Shown piece after piece: positions 1 to 9,830 of a stretch of 64,000 nucleotides of DNA. Each line of letters opens with the position of its first letter. Position 1 is the first letter of the stretch. The stretch covers positions 62,001 through 126,000 of the forward strand of contig WION01000080.1 in NCBI GenBank assembly GCA_015039365.1, written 5' to 3'. The notes under the pieces were generated by a model. It made no database searches. It was given only the letters and a program-made list of their open reading frames with translations, and had not been told where the DNA came from. Position numbers and translations under genes: made by a program. The DNA is from Amanita rubescens. Lineage: Eukaryota; Basidiomycota; Agaricomycetes; Agaricales; Amanitaceae.

Positions 1-1
1 A

Positions 2-1114
2 CAACTACGGCAACAAAACGAAAATTTCCAACGGCAATTGCAGGAACAACAACAGGAGTTTGAAAGACAACTCGGACGAGAACGGAGAGCCGCAGAAAGA
101 GCCGACAGAGACGCCGACAGACTAAGGACACGACCACCGGAATTAAAAATCGAACCTCCAGAACACTACGAAGGCGAACCAGTGGAAATCGATTCATGGC
201 TCAGGAGGATGAACTACTATTTCGTCCAAGTAAGATTAACGGACGATATCGCACGGGTTACATACGCAATCCAACGAATCAGGAAAGGAAAAGGAAACCG
301 GGCATCGAATTGGGCAAACGGGAAAATAGGAGAAATTGCACAAAACGATGAAGAAAGGATTCGATTTGCAGCAACTTATCCCGGACGAACCTGTACGCAT
401 TATCAAGCGTGCACGGAAGTACCAGCAGAAGCAGCAACAGGTGACCATCCAGAATGGGAAAGATATGAATTCATTCACAAACCGCCCTTCACAAATTGGA
501 ACGCATTCGCAGAAGAAGCAAGACAATACTTCTTAACGACGGAAACACGCGACGAAGCCATAAAGAAACTCCGGGAGTTGAAACAAGGAGATAAGACCAT
601 CGAAGAATACATTATCGAATTCAAAGGATGGGCCCAACTCTCAGGCTTCGACGAAATCGCCTTAATCGACCAATTCAAAAAAGGTGTTAAAGTTGGAGTA
701 GGAAGGAGAGTCATCGAATTAGGAAATCCCGGAGACGGCAGCGCGCCAGGACAACTTCAAGCCTGGTACACAAGAGCAACGGAAATAGAAAAACAATTCC
801 GGGAAGCCGAAAGGTACTATGGGAAAAGAGAATTCAAAGTTACAAGGACGAATGCACAAGCCGGGCCGAGCCAACCAAAAAAGGAAACAATCATGGTCAA
901 AGTTAAAGACGAAAATGCAATGGATGTAGACCAAACCCCGACAACACGACCTCCGCCAAAGTGTTACAACTGCGGAAAGATCGGTCACATTGCGAAATAC
1001 TGCAAAGGAAAAACCGTGATTAGAAGGCAAGCGGTGGGAGACTACTTCGGAGCAATGACCGAAGCAGAAAAAGCAGAAATGAAGGAAAAATTGGGTTTTG
1101 CCAAGGATCAGTGA
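2..1114 (+). CDS. Ty3/gypsy Gag polyprotein (5' end outside window)
   Basis: Gag of an LTR retrotransposon, the structural protein that forms the virus-like particle and binds the element RNA. The frame is open from base 2, so the true start lies upstream of the window; the TTG at 38 is only the first possible in-window start. Visible parts are a Gln/Glu-rich coiled-coil-like N-terminus, a central retrotrans_gag-like region (about residues 140-270) and one CCHC zinc knuckle near residue 310 (CYNCGKIGHIAKYC). The frame ends at TGA 1112-1114. Pol follows in the -1 frame, with an overlap containing a canonical slippery heptamer. Family assignment is firm because of the adjacent protease, RT and integrase. 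Confidence 0.9.
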   Translation, partial: QLRQQNENFQRQLQEQQQEFERQLGRERRAAERADRDADRLRTRPPELKIEPPEHYEGEPVEIDSWLRRMNYYFVQVRLTDDIARVTYAIQRIRKGKGNRASNWANGKIGEIAQNDEERIRFAATYPGRTCTHYQACTEVPAEAATGDHPEWERYEFIHKPPFTNWNAFAEEARQYFLTTETRDEAIKKLRELKQGDKTIEEYIIEFKGWAQLSGFDEIALIDQFKKGVKVGVGRRVIELGNPGDGSAPGQLQAWYTRATEIEKQFREAERYYGKREFKVTRTNAQAGPSQPKKETIMVKVKDENAMDVDQTPTTRPPPKCYNCGKIGHIAKYCKGKTVIRRQAVGDYFGAMTEAEKAEMKEKLGFAKDQ

Positions 1115-1138
1115 AGGATAGTCCCTCTTCATTGATCC
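1093..1138 (+). promoter_or_regulatory. Programmed -1 ribosomal frameshift signal between gag and pol
   Basis: A canonical XXXYYYZ heptamer, GGGTTTT, lies at 1093-1099 in register with the gag frame (G GGT TTT). A 5-nt spacer follows (1100-1104), then a 12-bp stem: GGATCAGTGAAG at 1105-1116 pairs with CTTCATTGATCC at 1127-1138, with one G-U pair and a 10-nt loop. The gag stop (1112-1114) lies inside the 5' arm. Slippage by -1 enters the frame that encodes protease, RT, RNase H and integrase. Heptamer, spacer and stem match the known architecture of viral and retrotransposon -1 signals. Function is inferred. Confidence 0.85.
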
Positions 1139-1986
1139 CCGAACAATGTATTTACGAATCTTTAGTACCTTCCGAATATGTATCCCTTGAATCGATAATA
1201 TACGAGGTGAAACAAAAGGAAGGAAAGATTCGAAATACATCAATAAGGGACAAAGCAAACAAACTTAGAAACTCATCATCCGCATGGATGATAAGACAAT
1301 TATGGAAATACCCGGATCAAGGAGTTACACAATTACGGACATTTGCGCACCAAACCTTCAGGGAACAAATTGATGAAGAACTAATCAATAAAATCAATAA
1401 TCTTGAAGAAGAAACGGCGATCTGGTATCTACGAAAACTCAGAGAACCGCAATGGATCGGAGCATCAGGACACAGAGAAATGGACATCCGAGTCATTCTC
1501 ACCACCCTGGATACGGAAGAAAGCTTCGACACCATAGCATTAATCGACAGTGGATGTATGATGTCGGCAATATCCAAGCAGTTTGTCGAGGAACACAAAA
1601 TCAATACGACCAAATTACCACGAGCAATAACCGCGACAAATGCCGACGGAACATTAAACGTCGGAGGAAAGATAACGGACATGGTCACAATCAGGATGAG
1701 AATATACGACCATGAAGAAACATTAGAACTAGCGGTGGTAAATATTGGGAAGAAAGACGTATTCTTAGGACACGACTGGCTGGAACATCATAATCCAGAA
1801 ATCGAATGGCAAAAAGCTCAAATACGGTTTTCAAAATGTCCAGGAGAATGTTACGAAGAATCATGGGTCAGGGAACCAGAAGACGAGATCGATCAGTACA
1901 ACCCAGAAGAAGATAGAATACTAGCCATCGATATCGACCGGCCCGAATTCATACGACATGTCAACCTCCCTTGGATAAAAGTATGA
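1111..1986 (+). CDS. Ty3/gypsy aspartic protease region of Pol
   Basis: First part of the pol frame, reached by -1 slippage at 1093-1099; the GTG at 1111 is only the first start-like codon in the frame and is unlikely to be used. The retropepsin active site is ALIDSGCMMSAIS at about residue 145, with a second hydrophobic strand near LGHDWLEHHNP. The enzyme would cleave Gag-Pol inside particles. The frame stops at TGA 1984-1986 and then stays open in the same register through reverse transcriptase. This TGA is therefore a single nonsense change splitting protease from RT, and this copy is probably inactive. Confidence 0.85.
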   Translation: MKDSPSSLIPEQCIYESLVPSEYVSLESIIYEVKQKEGKIRNTSIRDKANKLRNSSSAWMIRQLWKYPDQGVTQLRTFAHQTFREQIDEELINKINNLEEETAIWYLRKLREPQWIGASGHREMDIRVILTTLDTEESFDTIALIDSGCMMSAISKQFVEEHKINTTKLPRAITATNADGTLNVGGKITDMVTIRMRIYDHEETLELAVVNIGKKDVFLGHDWLEHHNPEIEWQKAQIRFSKCPGECYEESWVREPEDEIDQYNPEEDRILAIDIDRPEFIRHVNLPWIKV

Positions 1987-2163
1987 GCCAAGTCAAACTT
2001 TGCAACGAACATCGCAGGAGCCAACCAGATCGAAAGAACCTGGAAGGAAATAGTACCGGAAGTCTACCGCGATTACAAGGAAGTATTCGAAAAACAGACA
2101 TTCGACCAATTACCGCCAAGAAGGGCATGGGACCATGCAATTGAATTAACACCAGGAGCAAAA

Positions 2164-5100
2164 ATGGTAGATTGCAAAATATACCCGTTAAACCCAGAAG
2201 AACAAAAACAATTGGACGAATTCCTGAAAGAACAACTAGAAACAGGAAGGATCAAACCAAGTAAATCGCCCATGGCATCGCCATTCTTCTTCGTAAAAAA
2301 GAAAGATGGAAAACTACGACCGGTCCAAGATTATCGGAAATTAAATGAAATGACTATCAAAAACAGATATCCATTACCGCTAATCTCGGAATTAATCGAC
2401 AAATTGTCCGAAGCAAAGTACTTCTCGAAAATGGACGTAAGGTGGGGATATAACAACATCAGAATCAAAGAAGGAGACGAATGGAAAGCCGCGTTCCGAA
2501 CGAACCGAGGATTATTCGAACCACTGGTAATGTTTTTCGGATTAACCAATTCACCGGCGACATTCCAAACAATGATGAACGACATCTTCAGAGAAGAAAT
2601 CGCGGAAGGATGGGTCGTAATCTATATGGACGACATCTTAGTATTCTCGAAAGACAAAAAAGAACACCAAGAACAAGTCAAAAGAATCCTCGAGAAGTTA
2701 CGGCAACACCAACTATCATTAAAGGCGGAGAAATGCTACTTCGAACAAGAGGAGATCGAATTCTTGGGATTAATCATTTCGAACAAAGGAATACGGATGG
2801 ATCCAAATAAAGTGAAGGCAATAGCTGAATGGCCAACGCCGACAACGAAAAGAGAACTTCAACAATTCCTTGGATTCGTTAATTTCTATCGAAGGTTCAT
2901 TAAAGGTTTCGCAAAAATAGCAAAAGCATTGACGAAACTAACGGGAAAGACCAAATGGTTATGGACGGAATTACAACAAGAAGCATTCGAAGAATTAAAA
3001 AGGGAAATTGCTTCCGAAAGGGTCCTTATCATCCCCAAACCAGGAAGACCCTTCCGAATGGAAACGGATGCGTCGGATTTCGCGATCGCGGCAATACTTT
3101 CTCAACTCGACGATGATGGAATTTGGAAACCTGTAGCATTCATATCGAAAGCGTTGAACGACGCAGAAAGAAACTACGAAGTATATGACAAAGAAATGCT
3201 AGCGGTAATGCACGGATTCTATGATTGGGCTCATTACCTCAAAGGAACAGATACGGTAATGGAAGTATTAACAGACCATCAAAATCTTACATACTTTCGA
3301 AAACCGCAAAACCTGAACAGAAGGCAAGCCCGATGGATCATGGATCTGCAAGAATACAACTTCGTTATAAAACATCGGTCAGGGAAAACAAATACTAAAG
3401 CTGACATACTATCCCGAAGAGCTGGACACCAAAAGGGAGAAAACGATAACGAAGGTGTCGTCCTTCTAAAAGAAGACGTATTCGGAAAAATCGAAATCAG
3501 AATAGATGACGAAAGTTACGAATGGCTAAGTATTCGACAAGAAATTCGTAACACCCATCGCCGATATTTCGATAAACAAGTAACAAAAGGAATAAAAGAA
3601 AAAGACCCGGACTTCAAATACGACACCCTCGATCAATGTTGGGAATGGAAAGGACAAATATACGTACCGGCAAAACCAGAAATACGGGAAAGAGTAATAG
3701 CATCAAATCATGACGTAAAGACGGCGGGACACCCAGGAGTCGCAAAAACTCTAGAATTAACAACGAGAGGATTCTGGTGGCCTAACATGCGACGAGACAT
3801 TGAAACGTACATCAAAGCGTGTCATCAATGTCAAATCAATAAGCCCGATAGACAACCACGAGCGGCGCCGTTACAGCCAAATGAAATCCCGTCAGAACCA
3901 TGGGCAGTAATCAGCGTGGATCTTATCGGACCGTTGGTACCGTCAAAGGGAAAAGACATGATCCTGGTGATAGTTGACCGATTCTCAAAAAAGGCTTACT
4001 TCATTCCATGCAACACGACAATAACCTCGCAAGGAGTGGCAAACCTTTATCGGGAACATATATTCAAGGAACAAGGATTACCAAAAAAGGTTATATCAGA
4101 TCGGGGAACGCAATTCGTATCCGGATTCATGAAAGGGCTGTACCAAACACTCGGGATAGAAGCAAATCCCTCGACGGCGTATCACCCGCAAACGGACAGA
4201 CAAACAGAACAGGTAAATCAAGAACTGGAAGAATACCTACGAATGTATGTAAACGAAAAACAGGACGACTGGACGGATTGGCTTCCTATAGCACAATTCT
4301 GCCATAATGATCGACGACATTCGGCAACGGGATTCTCTCCTTTCATGATTACAACGGGAAGAAACCCGTTCAAAGGGACAGAAGGAAAAACGGAAACAGC
4401 GAACCACTCAGCCGCGGAGTACATCGAAAAATTCAAGGAAACATGGAAAACGGTGAAAGCGAACTTGGAACAAGCCGCCGAAAGGATGAAGAAACAACAC
4501 GACAAACATGTCAAACCATCCCGACGGTATCAACCAGGGGATCGAGTATATCTAGATTCGTCCAAAATTAAAACAACAAGGACATCGAAGAAACTCGACG
4601 CAAAATTCCATGGACCATTCAAAGTAATTTCCGAGGTAGGGAAGTCAGCGTACAAACTGGAATTGCCACCAACGTGGGGAATACACGACGTCTTCCACAA
4701 ATCAAAACTCAAACCAGTTCACGAACCGCAATTCCCGGCGCAGCAGGAAAACGAACCCCGGCCACCACCGGAAATTATTGATGGACATGAAGAATACGAA
4801 GTGGAAGCTGTGAAAGGAGTGAGAAAAACGAGGCAAGGGAAACGTTTCCTGGTGAAATGGAAAGGGTTACCCGAGGAAGAAAATACCTGGGAACCCGAGG
4901 AACACATGGAAAACGCGAAGAAGGCGATAAAGGAATACTATAAGAAAAACCCTTCGGCGTTACGACAAAACAAACCCCTTCCTCTCCTTCCCCCATCATC
5001 TCTGTCTCCAACCCCCTCTGGACCGCCGACACCGACACCTCCGCACCTCCTCCCCCTCTACGTTCCACATCCGCGCCTTTATGGGTGGGATGACAAGGCC

Positions 5101-5199
5101 TTCGACGAAGAATACCGACGAAAACTCGAAGGGAACTGGCAACGCTGGAAGAGCGCACGCGAAGAAGTGAATTCGTCACAAGGACCCACACCAGTATAA
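2164..5199 (+). CDS. Ty3/gypsy Pol: reverse transcriptase, RNase H, integrase, chromodomain
   Basis: Main pol body of a chromovirus-type Ty3/gypsy element; the frame is actually open from 1987. Order of domains: reverse transcriptase with catalytic YMDDILVFS near residue 152; RNase H beginning near METDASDFAIA (about 300); integrase with the H2C2 zinc region (HPGVAKT...CHQCQ, about 525-560) and a catalytic core with SVDLIGP, SDRGTQF and a glutamate in EQVNQELEEY. A chromodomain lies near the C-terminus (about 875-925, with FLVKWKGLPEEENTWEPEE). Chromodomains of this class steer integration to heterochromatin. A Pro-rich tail follows. No stop interrupts this 1011-codon part. The integrase motif usually written QTDGQTER reads QTDRQTEQ here, two changes that also fit C-to-T decay. 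Confidence 0.93.
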   Translation: MVDCKIYPLNPEEQKQLDEFLKEQLETGRIKPSKSPMASPFFFVKKKDGKLRPVQDYRKLNEMTIKNRYPLPLISELIDKLSEAKYFSKMDVRWGYNNIRIKEGDEWKAAFRTNRGLFEPLVMFFGLTNSPATFQTMMNDIFREEIAEGWVVIYMDDILVFSKDKKEHQEQVKRILEKLRQHQLSLKAEKCYFEQEEIEFLGLIISNKGIRMDPNKVKAIAEWPTPTTKRELQQFLGFVNFYRRFIKGFAKIAKALTKLTGKTKWLWTELQQEAFEELKREIASERVLIIPKPGRPFRMETDASDFAIAAILSQLDDDGIWKPVAFISKALNDAERNYEVYDKEMLAVMHGFYDWAHYLKGTDTVMEVLTDHQNLTYFRKPQNLNRRQARWIMDLQEYNFVIKHRSGKTNTKADILSRRAGHQKGENDNEGVVLLKEDVFGKIEIRIDDESYEWLSIRQEIRNTHRRYFDKQVTKGIKEKDPDFKYDTLDQCWEWKGQIYVPAKPEIRERVIASNHDVKTAGHPGVAKTLELTTRGFWWPNMRRDIETYIKACHQCQINKPDRQPRAAPLQPNEIPSEPWAVISVDLIGPLVPSKGKDMILVIVDRFSKKAYFIPCNTTITSQGVANLYREHIFKEQGLPKKVISDRGTQFVSGFMKGLYQTLGIEANPSTAYHPQTDRQTEQVNQELEEYLRMYVNEKQDDWTDWLPIAQFCHNDRRHSATGFSPFMITTGRNPFKGTEGKTETANHSAAEYIEKFKETWKTVKANLEQAAERMKKQHDKHVKPSRRYQPGDRVYLDSSKIKTTRTSKKLDAKFHGPFKVISEVGKSAYKLELPPTWGIHDVFHKSKLKPVHEPQFPAQQENEPRPPPEIIDGHEEYEVEAVKGVRKTRQGKRFLVKWKGLPEEENTWEPEEHMENAKKAIKEYYKKNPSALRQNKPLPLLPPSSLSPTPSGPPTPTPPHLLPLYVPHPRLYGWDDKAFDEEYRRKLEGNWQRWKSAREEVNSSQGPTPV

Positions 5200-5553
5200 A
5201 GTGATTGATGCCTGTAGCAACAAGATCCGATACGAACAGGGAGAGAAAAAGAAAGAAACAACGAGGAATCGGGAGAGGACGCGCCTAGGCAAGATCATGG
5301 GTGACGCCTCGAACGAGGAATCGCGAGATGTCAATAGGGTATTCGGTGAACCCTGGAGATGGACCCCTATGTGGAAAATCGAAAGGCCTAACCTTAGCAC
5401 TCGATAGTAACCTCCCGTCGGCATTGGACGCAGGTCTGGTAACGGGTAAAGACGAAGGAGCATCAGGAAGAACGTGAGTGCCAATTGTCATACCATCGAA
5501 TTTTTGGATCCCCTTCCAGTTCGTCTGGAATCCAAACCTTGAAACGGAGGCTA
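5200..5553 (+). other. Ty3/gypsy 3' untranslated region
   Basis: Noncoding spacer between the pol stop and the 3' LTR. The short open frames here show no domain. Immediately before the LTR is a purine-rich stretch (GAAACGGAGG) that is the likely polypurine primer for plus-strand synthesis. Confidence 0.6.
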
Positions 5554-5877
5554 TGTCAAGCCCCTGTTTTACTCCTTGATACACCACATGCTTCGTGCAT
5601 GTACTGACTCATGTACCCTATACCCACTGACGTAGTATGACTCATACCCTGTACCCAATGACTCATACCCTACGCCCCGAGTAGTATATAAGTAGCGTAT
5701 ATTGTAGTACATACCCTAAGCAACAAGCTAGTCTTTCCTTGGACAGCTCGGAGCTCCCCTCTTGACTTTGCCCTGACTCTTGACGAGTCTTGTATTCGCC
5801 CTTGCTACCTGACACTGTCGGTAGTATCTACGAGTGATTGAGTCTTGTGTTGTGTAGCCTGTCTAAGGCTCGTGACA
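5554..5877 (+). repeat. 3' long terminal repeat of the Ty3/gypsy element
   Basis: 324-bp LTR with short inverted ends, TGTCA at 5554 and TGACA at 5873-5877. It contains a TATA-like box (GTATATAAG, near 5683) and tandem 'actcataccctgtacc'-type motifs. Helitron coding sequence resumes within a few bases of the right boundary, which fixes the insertion point. The 5' LTR lies upstream of the window, so identity between LTRs cannot be compared. Confidence 0.8.
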
Positions 5878-8800
5878 CCTGCGTCGCATAAGCCATTTGA
5901 ATCCTGCCTATTCACCTTTGCATTATGTCTTGCTATTTCCAAGTGGTGAAGATGGTTGGCACAAAGATATTCCAACTGTGCCTGGACCCAATGGCAGAGG
6001 CAGAAGTGCCAATGTAACTCAGAGATGCTACTATGCCCATAGATTTCATGTCAGGCCAGCAGATTTAAATCAGCCAGCTCTTTTCCTAAGTGGAAAATTA
6101 TTTCAGCAGTATATTGTTGATGCTTGGGCTTCTACTGAGCAAAGTGCTTTGAATTGGGCCAGAACTCATCAGAAAGAGCTGCGAGCAGATGTATACCAGG
6201 GTCTCAGAGATGCTGCAAGGGGTGACAGACTTGATGCCAATGCTACATTGGCAAATCAGGGACAAAAAGTTATTTTGCCTTCAACTCACATTGGAAGTGA
6301 AAGACATATGCTTCAATTGTTTCAGGATTCCATGGCTATTTGTAGAGAATTTCAGAAGCCTGATCTATTTATTACTATGACTGCCAACCCAAATTGGCCA
6401 GAAGTGAAAGAAGCCTTGATCAGAGAAGCAGGACCACATGGCATGCCTCAGACTGCTGCTGATTGACCTGATATCATGACAAGAGTGTTTGAGGGAAAAA
6501 GAGATGCACTCTATAAAGAAATCAAAAATGGTATTTTTGGAAGAACTGCAGCAATGGTTTACACCATTGAATTCCAGAAGAGAGGTCTTCCTCATATGCA
6601 TCTTTTGGTCTTTCTTCATCAGGAGGATAAAATCAGAAATGCAGCTGATGTTGATTCTGTTGTCTCTGCTCAGATCCCTGATCCTGTTACCCAGCCTGTT
6701 CTCTATGAAGTTATTACCAGGAATATGGTTCATGGTCCATGTGGTGCTGAGAAACCCAATGCCAAATGCATGGCTGATGGAAGGTGTACAAAGAAGTTTC
6801 CTAAGGAATTTCGTGAAACCACTCATTTTGGTGATGATGGCTATCCAAAGTATACCAGACCTAACAATGGGCGCTTTTTTGAAAAGAATGGCCATAGATA
6901 TGACAACAAGGATGTTGTTCCATACAATCCTTATTTGTCTGCAAAATACAACTGTCACATCAATGTGGAAGTTTGTGCATCTGTTCATGCAGTCAAATAT
7001 ATTCACAAGTACATCTATAAAGGTCATGACAGGACTACATTAGAGATTGTTGGAGATCAACAGAACAGAAATGAGATCAAAGAATATCTGGATTCAAGAT
7101 ATATTTCTGCATCAGAATCCTGTTGGCGTATTTTTGAATTCAACATGCATAGAGAGGCTCCTTCTGTCACACGCTTGCCTGTTCATTTAAAAAATGAGCA
7201 GTTGGTTTATTTCAATGAGGATGACAACCTGGATGATGTTGTACAGAGGGGACATGCAAAGCATACTGCTCTTACTGCTTGGTTTAAAAAAAATGGAGAG
7301 GACCCTGCTGCAAGAGATGTGCTGTACCAGGACTTTCCCAAACATTATTGGTATGTCAAAAGGAGTCATGAATGGAGAGCCAGGAGTGGCAGAAATCCCC
7401 CAGCTATTGGCAGAATGTACTTTGCCTCTCCATCTCAGGGAGAAAGATTTTATCTCAGATTGCTTCTGACTGTTGTTGCTGGAGCACAGTCCTTTGAAGA
7501 CTTGAGGAGATTTAATGGTGTACTTCATCATACTTACAAAGATGCTTGCTATGCCAGGGGACTGCTTGAGGATGACAGAGAATGGGATCAGTGTCTTAGA
7601 GAAGCTTCACAAATGCAGACTGGCTCAGCTTTGAGATCTCTTTTTGCTGTTATTCTTCTCAGCTGTTTTCCTGTGTCTCCTGAAATTCTCTGGGACAGAT
7701 ACAGGCAGCATATTTGTGATGACTTGAGAAGAAGGCTTCAGAGGCTTCCCCAGTTTCAGGATCATGAGTTTAATGATGAAAAGATCTATGACTATGGCTT
7801 GCACCTCCTGAATAAAATTCTTATGAGGTCTGGAAAGACTCTGGGTGATTTTCCAAATATGCCATTTCCTCAAGGTCCTGTTGATGGTCACAACTGGGAA
7901 GATATACTTGATAATTTTCTGTTGGCTCAGCAATTGGATTATGATCCTATACAGCAAGCAGAAACAGTCACTGACAATATGGGCATGTTCAATGAGGAGC
8001 AAACAAGGGTTTTTAATTCTGTTATGGATTCTGTCAACAACAACAGAGGCAAAAGTCTCTTTATTCACAGTGCTGGAGGATGTGGCAAAACTTTTGTGTG
8101 CAACACTATTGCTGCTGCTGTCCGATCTCAGAATCAAGTGGCTCTCTGTGTGGCTTCTTCTGGCATTGCTTCTCTCTTGCTGGAAGGTGGAAGAACTGCT
8201 CATTCCACTTTCAAAATTCCAATTCCCATTACAGAGACATCATCCATAGCTAAAATAAAAAAGAACACAAAAATGCATCAGGTGCTGGAGAATACAAAGA
8301 TCATTGTTTGGGATGAAGTGCCTATGCAACACAAGCATGCTGTTTCCTCTGTTGACCGACTTCTCAGAGATCTTCTCAACAAAGATGACCAGCCTTTTGC
8401 TGGAATCACTGTTCTATTTGGAGGTGACTTTCGTCAGACTTTGCCTGTTGTGCCCAGAGCATTGCGTCAGGAGATTGTTGGTGCTTCTATTGCCAGAAGT
8501 AATCTTTGGAGATATATGGAAGTGCATCACTTAACTCAAAATATGCGCTTGGATAGAAGTCCTGAAAGTGAAGCTCATGCTGCTTGGCTATTGGAAATTG
8601 GTGCAGGTACAAACTCAGATGAGGCTGGAACAGTTCAAGTGCCAGAAAACATGTGCTGCAATCCCAATACCATGGATAAACTGATCAATGACACATATCC
8701 TAATATCCATCTGGGCAACAAGCCAAATCAGTACTTTTTGGAAAGGACTATTTTGTGCTGCAAAAATGATGATGTGGATGACATCAATAAGACTATTCTT

Positions 8801-9394
8801 GACAAGATGCCAGGCAGAGAAAAGGTTCTGAACAGTGCAGATTCAATTGATTTGGCAAATGAGGCACAGGATGGATATCAGCCTTATCCCATGGAGTATT
8901 TAAATTCTCTGAATGTCAGTGGATTGCCTTTGTCAAAATTGGCATTGAAAATTGGATGTCCTGTAATGCTTCTCAGAAATCTTGATGCAGCTAAAGGACT
9001 TTGCAATGGGACCAGAATGATTGTCAGAGAGATAAAAAGCAGAGTTATAAAATGTGAAATTATCTCTGGAGATGAAAGATTTGCTGGAAAGACTGTCTTG
9101 ATTCCACGGATAACACTTGAACCTTCAGCTGAGAATTTACCCATTCCTCTGAAAAGAAGGCAATTTCCTATCAGACTGGCCTTTGCTATGACAATAAACA
9201 AGTCTCAAGGTCAATCTGTCAAGTTTGTTGGATTAAACTTGAAGAGCCAAGTGTTTTCACATGGGCAGTTGTATGTTGCATTTTCAAGATGCACATCTGG
9301 GAATAGGATTAAAGTATGGTTACCTGAAGGAAATGAAAACAAAAGGGTACAAAATGTTGTATATCCAGAAATTTTGCAAGGTTTAAATTTGTAG
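5878..9394 (+). pseudogene. Helitron RepHel transposase (5' part displaced by gypsy insertion, one in-frame TGA)
   Basis: Rolling-circle transposase with an N-terminal Helitron-like domain, an HUH Rep nuclease and a C-terminal Pif1-type helicase. Coding register starts right at the LTR junction (RRISHLNPAYSPLHYVLLFP). A single TGA at 6464-6466 interrupts the frame just before the Rep core, at a position that is normally arginine (ADRPD). After it come the HUH motif in GLPHMHLLVFL (about 6590), tyrosines in YIHKYIYKGHD (about 7000), Walker A GGCGKT (about 8077), a DEVPMQ motif, FGGDFRQTLP, LTQNMR and the C-terminal TINKSQGQS...YVAFSR helicase motifs. The missing N-terminus presumably lies beyond the upstream gypsy LTR, outside the window. 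Sequence is CG-poor compared with the gypsy element inserted in it. Confidence 0.92.
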
Positions 9395-9500
9395 CTACAG
9401 ACAAAAGTACTTTATAGAAATGAATCTGTTGATGTAACATCCCTCATAAGCATGATTAGAATTTGTTAGCATTAGCATCTTGGGATACATGTTTGAGAAA
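9395..9500 (+). other. Helitron 3' flank
   Basis: AT-rich sequence after the RepHel stop codon, leading into the 56-bp repeats. No gene is seen. Confidence 0.4.
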
Positions 9501-9724
9501 GGTGATTTATTAGTGAGGAGCCCCAGCAGGGGTGACCCTCAGCTGGCCGCAGGCCAGGTGACTTATTAGTGAGGAGCCCCAACAGGGGCGACCCTCAGCT
9601 GGCTGCAGGCCAGGTGACTTATTAGTGAGGAGCCCCAACAGGGGTGACCCTCAACTGGCCGCAGGCCAGGTGACTTATTGGTGAGGAGCCCCGATAGGGG
9701 CGACCCCCCCTGGCCGCAGGCCAG
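9501..9724 (+). repeat. Minisatellite, four 56-bp units, each with two hairpins
   Basis: Units start at 9501, 9557, 9613 and 9669, an exact 56-bp period. Each unit can form two hairpins: GAGGAGCCCCAACAGGGGCGACCCTC-like (nested GAGG/CCTC and CCCC/GGGG) and CTGGCCGCAGGCCAG. The last unit has lost part of the first stem. The array lies between the Helitron helicase and a further short palindrome (CGAGGCTTTAGCCTCG, 9726-9741), so it may be part of the Helitron 3' end. Confidence 0.9.
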
Positions 9725-9725
9725 G

Positions 9726-9830
9726 CGAGGCTTTAGCCTCGTATAAGGAGAGGGCATCTACCACATATCCCCCAGCTTCCCTGGGATAAAAGGCAAGCTT
9801 AGGTAAGCTTAAGTAGTATGATGACCTAGA
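9726..9830 (+). repeat. Candidate Helitron 3' terminal hairpin region
   Basis: A GC-rich palindrome CGAGGCT-TT-AGCCTCG (9726-9741) is followed by AT-rich sequence that includes CTAGATAAG near 9826. Helitrons end in a hairpin and CTRR, so the terminus may be here. The hairpin-to-CTAG distance is longer than usual, so the end is not proven. Confidence 0.35.

Noticed and set aside
6189..8534. Several 60-190 codon ORFs in other frames within the Helitron
   Set aside because: They are frame shadows of the RepHel gene. Composition and motifs belong to the main frame.
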